A DNA stretch of 64,000 nt, from positions 8,098,806 to 8,162,805 of the forward strand of contig OZ029921.1 in NCBI GenBank assembly GCA_964023275.1, given 5' to 3'. The notes below the pieces were generated by a model. It ran no database searches and was not told where the DNA came from. It saw nothing but the letters and a program-made list of their open reading frames with translations. Shown here piece by piece: positions 49,401-61,101 of the stretch. A program made the translations under genes and the position numbers. This DNA comes from Norana najaformis. Its lineage: Eukaryota; Annelida; Clitellata; Crassiclitellata; Hormogastridae. The stretch's first letter is position 1; each line of letters starts with the position of its first letter.

Positions 49401-52400
49401 CTTTCGCCTCTTATTCGTAACAATAACAGTCACTATCACCACCACCAATCATCCAGCTATTTTGGTGCAATGGGTGCGGATCGTCCTTCTTTTTGGTCAT
49501 TTGTCAAATCAATTGCTTTCTCAAGTTTAGTCTGAGTAGAGTGTATCGTTTAGACTGTCCATTCTTCGTTTAGACTGTCCATTATTCGTTTAGACTGTCC
49601 ATTCTTCGTTTAGACTGTCCATTCTTCGTTTAGACTGTCCATTCTTCGTTTAGACTGTCCATTCTTCGTTTAGACTGTCCATTATTCGTTTAGACTGTCC
49701 ATTCTTCGTTTAGCCTGTCCATTCGTCGTTTAGACTGTCCATTCTTCCTTTAGACTGTCCATTCTTCCTTTAGACTGTCCATTCTTCGTTTAGACTGTCC
49801 GTTCGTCGTTTAGACTGTCCATTCGTCGTTTAGACTGTCCATTCTTCCTTTAGACTGTCCATTCTTCCTTTAGACTGTCCATTCTTCGTTTAGACTGTCC
49901 GTTCGTCGTTTAGACTGTCCATTCTTCGTTTAGCCTGTCCATTCGTCGTTTAGACTGTCCATTCTTCCTTTAGACTGTCCATTCTTCCTTTAGACTGTCC
50001 ATTATTCGTTTAGACTGTCCGTTCGTCGTTTAGACTGTCCATTCTTCGTTTAGACTGTCCATTCTTCGTTTAGCCTGTCCATTCGTCGTTTAGACTGTCC
50101 ATTCTTCCTTTAGACTGTCCATTCTTCCTTTAGACTGTCCATTATTCGTTTAGACTGTCCGTTCGTCGTTTAGACTGTCCATTCTTCGTTTAGACTGTCC
50201 ATTCTATATATATATATATTTCTCAGTAAGTGCAGAAATAATAATTCTCTCATTGTCTGTCTCGTTTATTTCTTCTGTATGTTAGAGAAACAATGGATGT
50301 TGATTAGAATCTGCAGCGGTCTGGCTGCTGCCGTTGTCGGAATACTCATCCTCGGATTGATTGCCTCTTTGTACGAATACCATCGACTTCAATAAACTTT
50401 AATAAACTTCAATAAATTAAATTTAAAATTCAGAAATTTCTCAGCGCCACGCAAGAGCCATGTCATGCGGACCAGTTTATACACCGGCGCTATATCAAAT
50501 CAAGTCCGCAAGAACCAGGTCAGTTTGGTCGGGTTTGGTGTCAGGTCAGAATCCGAGGGAGCGATAAAAAGGCCTACAATAAACTTTAATTAAACATTAA
50601 TTAATTAATGGTTGCTGAAATTGTCTCTGCTGCTGTTAAACATTGTATGGCTACCAACTAACATACATGCATAACTACATACATGCATACATGCGTATAT
50701 ACATATTGCATACGTTTTTTCTACATATTCCAGTACGTAGATATAAATTTTTTCTTCGCCTATTATATATATATATATATACATATTGTTACATGTCACT
50801 TTCGAGCAGAGTATGAGAGTCAGAGGTGTGTCAACTTAACTCGGGAACAAGACGACCTCTAACGGCGTAGAGAGAGAGTTAGGCAGAACGTTTGCTGTCT
50901 TGGTCTGTTAAGACGTTTTGGTTTTGGTTTTGGTTCGTGGGAACCGTTGTCTTGTGTTGGGTCTGTGAGACCTTTTGAGACGTTTTGTTGTGGCACGTTC
51001 TCGTTAGTTGAAGTCTTCTTTCGTTGTTGTGACGTCGTTTGACACCTCGTGGAGGTTTGAATTGTGTTTTACTGTATATAGTGTATACTGAAACAAATAT
51101 TTTAACAAAATTTTGATGCTAATGTTCTTTTAAAAGTTCCCTAGGCTTTTAAATGTAACAATATATATATCTTTCTCTGTCTCTCTAATTCTCTCTTTAT
51201 ATGCCTCACTCTTCTCTTTTCTGGAATATAACAGGACAGACGTGGAGATGTTATTGACAAGAATCTAGATGTTTTTATTTTGTTTAAGGCTCTGGAAACG
51301 TGTACAGGAGAAGCAGATAATCGCTAACTGGAAGATCATCTGGAGTGACGTCACCCTGCTAGGAGACAGTGTAAGTACAATGAGGTTCACCTCATTACAT
51401 ACGTAACATCACCACATTAGGCCTACATAGGTAACATGCAGGTTGGAATTTTGAATTGTGTTTATTGTGTATATTTTAGTTGTTTTTATTATGACCTCAT
51501 GTATTGCGCTTTTTATAAAACGCACAAGATCAGTGAATCTGAATTTTTGGCGCGAGACAGAGGCGCACAAATTAGTTATCTAGGGTCGTTACACGGAGTA
51601 CACACAGCAGGCTCGAACCCGCAATTTTAGGTCACATATCCAGGGCGCTACAAAACAGATCACTGTGGCGCTTATGTAGAGGTGATGCAGAGAGGGGGAT
51701 TCTGTATATGTATGCAAGTAAGGGCAGAGGAGACCCTTGAGCCTTAGTCCTTTAGTCCTTTAGTCCCGCGAGACGGCCGTGGGCATAGAGCGTTAGTGAC
51801 TTTATTGTCCGTCGACTCGGCATATTAAATGGCAGGTGGGCAGTCCTCTCCCTAGCCGCATAATCTTCCCGTCAACAGTGTGTGGCAAGGGTACTCATTT
51901 ATAGCAGAGTCCGCTAGGGGGCTCTAATGGAACAGAAATCTTGAAATATCGGTCTCCCCTGGTATTTTGGGATTTGAACCCCGACCTCTGAGTTGAGAGT
52001 CCAGCACGCTAACCACTAGACTATCGCGTGTTTGCACATTTACGTAGCGCCATTCAAAAGTTTAACGGATGACATGTTTGGTTTTCATTAGAACAGTGGC
52101 AGGCACTACCGAAGTTCTTTTTAGAAAAGGATTTTGCTTCTTTGTTCCTGTAGCAGAACGTCAACACCAACAGTTCGATCGATCGCAAGAGCATCACTAG
52201 TAGTGCTTTGGGACGATATTACACCACAGCAGGGACATACAAGGTAACACTGGTATTCTCGGCTGTGTAAACGTTTGAGCATTCGCCTCCGTCGATCTCT
52301 CACTCTATCTCCCTCATCTAGTCCGTTCAGTCGTCATTACAAGGTAAAAGGTAATATTGCAAGGTAATATTACAAGGTAATATTACAAGGTAATAGGGGT

Positions 52401-55400
52401 ATCGGTGATCACTTTATGACTTCTTGCAGTCCACGATGCGCCCAGCTGTTCGCCTTGTTCTTCGACTCCTACAAGATTTCCGGTTACAGACTTAAAGTCT
52501 TCAAATTTACATTATCATCTTTTCCTGCTCGGGTCCTGTTAAAGTTGCTGTCTTTGTCTACAAGGCAGTTTTTGATATAACACCGAGCTTCTTTGCTGAC
52601 GTGTGCATTTCACTCACGCTTAATCCTACCAGGACAAACTTCCTCTGGTCAACTCTTTGTCCACTCCAAGCAAAGAAAGGCTTGTGGTTTAACCTCTGTC
52701 TATTACTCCTCAGGGTTTCCATCAAAATTGAAGTATCACCTTTTCAAGAAATTCTACCCTGATCCACTGACTCCTCCACCTTCCCATTCATCTCAGCTTA
52801 AGCATAAACTACTACTACTACCACCACTACTACTACCACTACTACTACTACTTCCATACCGTAACAGCTTCTCAGTCCCTTCTCTCTGGTCTTCCGGCAA
52901 CCAGACTTGGTTCTTGACATGGCATCTTTGGACAACCCCTCTGACTTGACGCAGCGATCGTGACTAAGCTGGTGCCCTGCGCTTATCTTTTAAGTAACGC
53001 TTTAGAAATGTCGAGTCTACGATTATGATTACGATTTCCGTGCCTTTTCGCTGGTCAACGTTTATGGCATTCATTGCCGTCGACTTCAAGCGGGAACCTT
53101 CGCTTATCTCAGTTCGCAAAGAATAACATAGATGCTTTTCTCCAGTTGAGGTGAATTAGTAAATTAGTGCGATATACATATCTGAGTTTTAATAGTAATA
53201 ATAGTTGTTGGAGGTGATTTGCAGCGTATATCCTTTCAATGATCAGTCACACAAGACGTTACATAATCTCAAATATTTCAGCTGTTTTGCGCATCGAATT
53301 GATAGCACACGTCGCTCGCGTAGTCAACGAAATACTTATGGAAATTAATTACTAAACTGCTAATAATAGACAGCACTAATTTGTTAAGTGTTTCAAGTTA
53401 TTCATGTGGCTGTTGCGATATTGTCCTCAACAGGGAACAACAATTGCTATCAAACCAATTCCGCGCGACTCGGTGAATATTTTCGACAGGTCTATCTACA
53501 AAGAGCTGAAGCAGGTATGTGCGTATGAACTCCCGCTTGCCGTCAGAGCTGCTCATTTACACGGCTTGAAAGTAATGTATGTTAAGAGCAGATACTAGTG
53601 TGGCTAGATCGCTCGCAGACATTAACTTTCTCACTAGTGTCAAGGCACATGCAGTGTCGCCTGCAGCCAGACCATTATGTCTAATTACTTCAAAAGACCA
53701 CAACATCTTTTGTGGCTGTTTACTTCTGCATTTATTAAGCGCCACTATGTAATCTGTAAGCATCAATTGATGGCGCTGAGCAACTGTGAGTGAAGGTACT
53801 ACACAGTTACTGCCTCTGGGAATCTCGAATTCCTACTCTTTACGTTTAACCAACCGGCTACCGTGTCGCGCAGGCTATTGACCACATTGACTGGGTCTTC
53901 CCGGTTTACTTGTCTGTTTGATTTCGACTAGACTTCTGTAACGGATTACAACTTTTGACTGCGGTTTCTCGCGAAGCGACCTACAGCCGATGCCCATCTC
54001 CGCTTTGCAACAGCGGCGCTAAAGAAGTCATTAGATTAAATTAACGTTAGCCTGTTTTAAGACCTTAGCCAACTTAAAACTTAAGACTCGTCTGTTTCAA
54101 CTTAGCCTGACTTCTGGTTTTCCTGACCTATCAGGTTTCGACCGGTCTACTCCAACTTCTTTCAAGTCTACTGTAGACTAGAAAGCATTGCAAAGCAAAG
54201 CTTTTAATGAACGAATTTCCAATATTACACTATCACTGAAGCTCTATTTTCGCCTGTGTATAGTGTAGTTTCGTGAATTATTCCGATTGTTTTGATGATT
54301 GTAACTGGTTTTATTTGGTAGCGTTGAAGTAACTATATGATCAAAAGCCCTTCCCTTTCAGATGACGTGATGTCATGTATATACTGTAGAGCTTGCTTAC
54401 CCACCGTAGTGATAATGGCGCAGTAGATTAGATTCGATTCTGTAGATGAAACTGTATATTTCCGCAAATTTATCCGCGCCGCACAGAAGCTTCGACGGAC
54501 AGACGACCTTATTCACCGCCTCTGCATCAAATCAAGATTTAATCTGATTAGATTAGAACTTGTAACTAGGAGATGGATTTTAAATTGCAATCTCGTCTTG
54601 TCGTTCGTAACCTGCACTTCAGTTATGAACGTGTGCTGTTCAGATGTTGTATGTGAAGCATGACAACATTAACCCGTTCATCGGCGTCTGCGTCGACCAC
54701 CCCAACGTCTGCGTCGCGATGGCCTACGCGGAGAAGGGCAGCATTCAGAATGTCCTGGCTGATCCGCAGTTTGAAATCGACTGGGAGTTCCGTATGTCAT
54801 TAGCCATGGACGTTGCTAAGGTTAGCTTCAGATTATACTGGCCTAATTTACAACGATTAAGTCGGTCTCTTACGTGAAATTTAAGGAAACTCTCGTACAG
54901 ACGACGAGAGCCTTAAAGCCTTAAACCTCTAACCAATCAAGATTTGGTTCAATGTGACTCTCAGCCTGTAAACACAGAAATGTCGGAATTCGACCCGGCT
55001 TCTCCACGGATTATGATTTTGACGCGATTTTGTCTTGAAGCGACCATCGACTGATGCCTTGGGCATTATGATAACGACGCTGTAGAAGTTATTAGATTTG
55101 ATTAGACATGGCAGTACAAGGTCCGCGAGGTGGCGCACAGTTCGACATTGTTATATCTACGTTGATTTCATGTGATGGGTTCGGGATGGGAACCTGGGTC
55201 GCAGAGGTGAAAAGCCGGCGAGTTAGCCGCTTGGCCATCGCGTGCCATGGCAAATATCGGTATTTTATACCTGGATAAAATGTACACTGCATAATATTTG
55301 AAAGGATGTACCATAGCACTTTAAATAGTCTCAACTTTCGAAATAGTTTGTTCAATAACTTGCAGCACATTTTCGCAATCGCCTCGACGATATCCAACTT

Positions 55401-58400
55401 CTTCCTGTGACACGATTGGTTGAGCGTTCGCCTACGAACTTGTCTGTACTTTTCCTCTCTTCAGAAAATGGAATCTGCGGGACGCAGTAGGGAAACATAA
55501 GTTTCACGCATTTCCTTGTATCTGTAGGGAATGGAATATCTGCATAGTACTCCCGTTGGATCGCACGGTCACCTGACGAGCGCAAACTGCGTCATAGACG
55601 AACGATGGGTTTGTAAGATAACGGATTACGGCCTTAGGTTACTCCGCTGCATCGACAAACTTGAAAGACCGTTGTCAGGTATGGCTGCCTGTTTCATCCA
55701 TCGATGTCAACATCCTATAAAGCTGTGCAGCTTAATATTTAATATAAGACAGGAATCGTTCTAAGCCAATGCGTATGGAAAGTTTACTAGTAATCCGATG
55801 CCTTTCCATTTTTCTCAACCGACCCTAACAGCTCCTCTGCTCCTTCTTTCTCTGGTCTTCTGGCAACCAGACTTGGTTCTTGACATAATATCTTTGGACA
55901 TCCCACTGACTTGACGCAGCGCTCGTGGATAAGCTGGTACCCTGCGCTTAGCTTTTAAGCAGTGCTCTAGAAATTTGGAGTTAACGATTACGATTACAAG
56001 TTCATCTGCTACCTTAGCATCATTTAGGTTAGAGTAGGCAGCGCATTTGTGAGGTACTTAAAAGGCGCAATATCAAATGTCAAGATAATTAACTGTGAGT
56101 TCGTTAAGACCTTTTCTGTTTTACCTCCTACGTAACTTTTCTTTGTTTTCAGACATGCTGTGGACGGCTCCTGAAATCCTTCGCAAGAAGCACAGTGACG
56201 ATGTAAGAGTCTACGGAACAAAACCCGGCGATGTTTATTCGTTTGGCATCATCATATCCGAACTACTAACACGAGAACTTCCCTATCAGAACGGAGTCGG
56301 GTCGATCACTTTGGAAGGTACATGCGTCGATCTGTAAAATATTATTTCTCGAAACTATTACGCAAAACTTATTTCTAGGAAACGAAGCGAGCAACCGGTG
56401 GGTTTTCTCAGTGAAACGTTAACAGGCTAAGTGAAGCTGGAGTTAAGCCACATCGAGCCGGGTTAGTACATGGATGGCTGACCTTTCTCTGTTGGTTGGT
56501 AAATCTAATGACAACCAACGCAAGTTGGAAGGTCAAAAAGGTGTGTATGTATGTATGTATGTATGTAAAGTTTTCTATAGCGCCGTTCTCATAATGGACC
56601 AGCTACCGAGAATGTTCCGATACGGTGCACAGCAAGAGTGCAATGACTGTTAGTATGAGGGATGATCATGGGAAGTAGATAGGTCGGCTGATTTAAATGC
56701 AGTACTTTATGTACGTATATAACACATATGTATGTATTATGTGTGCTTAAATGCATGTCTGTGATTAATATTTTTATTTGTGCATCGGAATCAAGTGAAA
56801 ATGACCAAATAAATTGTTCTTTGTGCCTTAGAGTTGTTGGCCAAGGTGAAGATGTCTTTCGAGCCACCGTTCCGCCCTTACATGCCCCCAATGGAGGGAC
56901 ACGTGGCTGCTCAGTGGATTGGACTAGCCAACAACTGCTGGCAGACGTTGCCTGATAAAAGGCCAACGTTCAAGAGTGTCAAAAGCATACTACTAGCAAA
57001 TCACAGCGGGAAGTAGGTTGAACTCTGATCTAATCTCATCCAATCAAATCTATATTAGTTTACTCTAATCTAATCTAAGCTAACATAATGACCTCTATAG
57101 CGCCGTTAACATAATGCACGAGGTCACTTCAACTGATGGTCGCTTAATGTGATTGTCTAGGTTGAAATAACTGCCTGAATTAAGTGACAGTTTGCTCTGG
57201 ATTTCGCTGGTGGTTGAACTTTCAGGTTCACAAACGTCCTGGAACGAATGCAGATGATTCTGGAAGAATCGATTGAGCGAGCAAACACGGATCTCTTGGT
57301 AGAAAGACGCAAAACGGAAACCATGTTAGAAAGCATCCTACCCAGGTAGCATTCACGTTGTACGTGTGTATGTATGTGGGTATGCATGAATAAATGTATG
57401 CATATATTTATGTAAGTATGTATGTATGCAAGTGTGTGTATGTATGTATGTATGTATGTATGTGTATGTATGTATGTGTTTTTGCATGTGTGGGTATGTA
57501 CGTATGTATGTATGTATCTGTGTATTTATAAATGTATGCATGCATGTATGCATGCATGTGTGTATGTATGTATGTGTTTTTGCATGTGTGGGTATGTATG
57601 TATGTAGTATATATGTATGAATGTATGTATGTATGTATGAATGTATGTATGTAGTATATATGTATGAATGTATGTATGTATGTATGAATGTATGTATGTA
57701 TGTAGTATATATGTATGAATGCATGTATGTATGTATGTAGTATATATGTATGAATGTATGTATGTATGTAGTATATATGTATGAATTTATGTATGTATGA
57801 ATGTATGTATGTGTGTATGCTTCTATGTCTATACGTATGCATCTGTTTTTTCTGTTTTTGTTTTCGTGATGAGCAGACCAGTCGTTGAGAAGATCACTTC
57901 CGGAACAGAGTTTGAACCCCAACTCTCCGATTCCGTCATTCTGTCCATGTGTGACACAATTGGTTTCTATAAAGCGACCAACGATCTACCTGCCGATGTG
58001 GTAGGTACACCCGTAATTGTAATTGAAAATTTATATAGTGCCGCTTCAAGAAAAACTAATCAAAGGCGCTCTCTAACCTCTTCATCTTTCTTCTTCTTGC
58101 TTAATATCATCGCCTTTATTCACTGTGTTCAGTGCCGTGGTCTATTCGGTGGCGCGCTGGATCTGTAATCCAACAATTATGGGTTCGCGTCTGCTGAGCG
58201 TACTACGTACAAAACGATCCTAACAAGTTGTATGTGCACGTCTATTATGTAGTAGTTAATTGGTGCCGGCTTAAGCTTGGATGTAACAGACAAGTACTGT
58301 GATGCAGGATCTTGGGATTCAAATTAATGCGTCATACATAGATACATACATACATACATACATACCAGATGGGAGCTTTACTTTGCTTTAATAATTCCAG

Positions 58401-59392
58401 AACTGTTCTAACGTATTCCATTCCACTATATTCTGGTCTAAGAAAACGTGAGAGTTTAAATGTATAAAGGAAGCTAAAAATGTCGCACCGATGCATCATG
58501 GCATTTTACAGAAAAACTTTCGCTGCAACAATCTTGAAATTTTCACCGAAAATTCGGATGTCAGTCAGGGGCTAATACTGCATACCAAAATGCCTTGGAA
58601 TATGCGTTGTGTTAAATTTCAAGATGCACAAAGCGGACATTATTTAGCATTTACAATAAAAAAGCTTGAAATAGCAACAAGAGGGAACAATTTAATCGGC
58701 GATGCTGAAACTCTGATACTACTGGTGCCATGCATTGGCACCAAAATGACCACTGAAAATTAGAGAAATTTAGGCCTGCCAGAAATATACAAGTCAAATT
58801 CTAACTGAGAACAGTTAGCGATTAACTTAAATTTATGGTGTTTAATATTCTAAGGTGACAAACTAAAAACACATTTGAAAATATGCGATTGACCAATAAA
58901 AGAATTTATTAAAATCTCTGCTAATGCTAATGTAAATTGCATTTTAATAACCTTAACCAGTTTAAATTGATCAAACTCTTCGCCAACTGCTACTGTAAGT
59001 TGCATTTTGTTGCAGGTAGTGGATGTTCTGAAATCCATGTATCAACAATACGACGAAATAGTTGGAAAATATCAAGCTTTCGAGGTGGGTATTAACTCAG
59101 ATCTGCGTGAAAAAGCTAATTCCTACGATTTGGTTTCTGGGCTGTGAAAAATCCGGAGATTAGGCTACAAGTACAATTACGATGTAATTGTAGAAATCCT
59201 CAATCTAGGCGCGGCAGATACTTAGGGTAGTGAAACATTTTGGTGGACGCTTAGGCACAGTTACACATTGTAGGCCTAGGCCGACATGATATCAATGCAT
59301 TTAATGGAATTATGACGGAATGTGGTTTTTTGCAATAAACTCAAATCGCAAATTTGCCTTGGTTCAAGTTTGGCGTCTAGCATGTTAGGCTC

Positions 59393-59456
<64 letters not shown>

Positions 59457-59564
59457 AATTTGCCCCGATGTATTTATGATCCCTCAGGGAGCTGAAAAAT
59501 TATCCGGATTATTATTGTTATTGTTGTTGTTATTATTATTATTAATTATTATTGTTATTGTTGG

Positions 59565-59611
<47 letters not shown>

Positions 59612-61036
59612 GTGCAAAGAGTCGAAGTATTATGACGTCAGCAAGTGTTTACCTGAGTTTTGAAGCAAGTCCTTCCGAGCAACAACTGTTCAGCAAGGGC
59701 TGCAGCCGAGTCTGCGCATCGGAATTATTTTTCCCTTCCAACTCGGGTTTACTGCGTTTCGGACGGTTTTTGTTCGATGTTATCGTGACCTTCTGTGACT
59801 CAAATGGTCGACCAACAGAGGAGGGACAGGATTCCAGTTGGACAGTCAAGCATCAGACTTACAGACCTATGTACACCATCTAGACCCTTTCCGCGCTGGC
59901 CTAGTTAGCTACATCGGTAAACGCGTATGCCAAGCAGCTTCTGTACGTGAAGATTCCCGGTTCGCAACCCGATCGTGGCTCATTTAAGAGATTTGAATCT
60001 CGGGTTAGCACTGTCCGTGCACGGAGACCTTAAATGGCGTGGCGCCCATTCAAACGGAAGCGGCGGTGAACCACCTCACCAAATCAATTCATTGAAAAAT
60101 GAGTAGGATCGAGACCATACGGTCGCTATATAAAACCGTGTACATCTACATTTAGCCTTAACGATGTTATTAAATGTCAATAAGAACAGAACATTCTTCC
60201 ATTAGCAAACATTGCTCAGATAACTAGAAGAGTAACACTTAGCAAGCTCGCACACACACGCTAAGCCCTACGCTGAACCCTACGCTAAGCCCTACGCTAT
60301 AAGCCTTACGCTATAAGCCCTACGCTATAAGCCCTACGCTATAAGCCCTACGCTAAGCCCTATTCGTGTATTCATGTCTGTAGATCAGTACAAGCGGCAG
60401 CAGAGATTCAATGATGCTGGCTGGTGGTTTACCAGTGAATCCCAAAGTTGATGCAGAGGCGATCTGTACGATGTGTCTCGAACTGTTGAGTTTCATCCAT
60501 ACGTTCTCACATCCGCGCATTGAAAGCCGAGATATCCAGATGAAGATAACAGTTCACACCGGTAGGCATAACTGCACTGTCAGCCGAGAGTTAGGGGTTT
60601 GAATCCTCACCAGGACAGAATACATTTCTAGACTTCTGTTCCAAAGCGTCCCTTAGCAAATTCAGCTATAAAATGAGCACCATTACCATACACTGTTAGT
60701 GGGAAGATCAGTTGGCGAGGGACAGTAGGGCCACCCGCTGTCAAATGCAAAGACTAAAACTGAAGTCGCTATATCTATCCCTATCACGGCTGCAGCTTAA
60801 GGGACTGATTTTTTTGCCTTTGTGTTAATGTTAACTAGTATAATGCCACAGACAGCCTGCTCCCGGTCGAGGGTTCAAGACCCTTTACTTCAAATCTGTC
60901 GCATAGTCAGTGCAGCCTCAGAATACATCAAGAAGCTCTGTGTTCCAGTTTCTGGTTTATCAAACGTGACTTCCTTGAACCACGCTACTTGAGCATGGTT
61001 CTCTCTCCCTTTCTGTCTGTCTCTCTCTTTCTCTCT

Positions 61037-61101
<65 letters not shown>

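Noticed and set aside
49541-50200. Regular 20-bp repeats resembling a CRISPR array
   Set aside because: The units are contiguous with no spacers and lie in a eukaryotic intron; this is a minisatellite.
50371-50394. Stop codon after the transmembrane segment, suggesting a truncated receptor
   Set aside because: A donor GTACGA at 50371 removes it, and phase 2 matches exon 7 ([10 protein letters not shown]). A short read-through isoform remains possible.
51961-52030. Functional tRNA-Glu gene
   Set aside because: Acceptor-stem ends do not pair and a SINE body follows, so it is a retroposon head.
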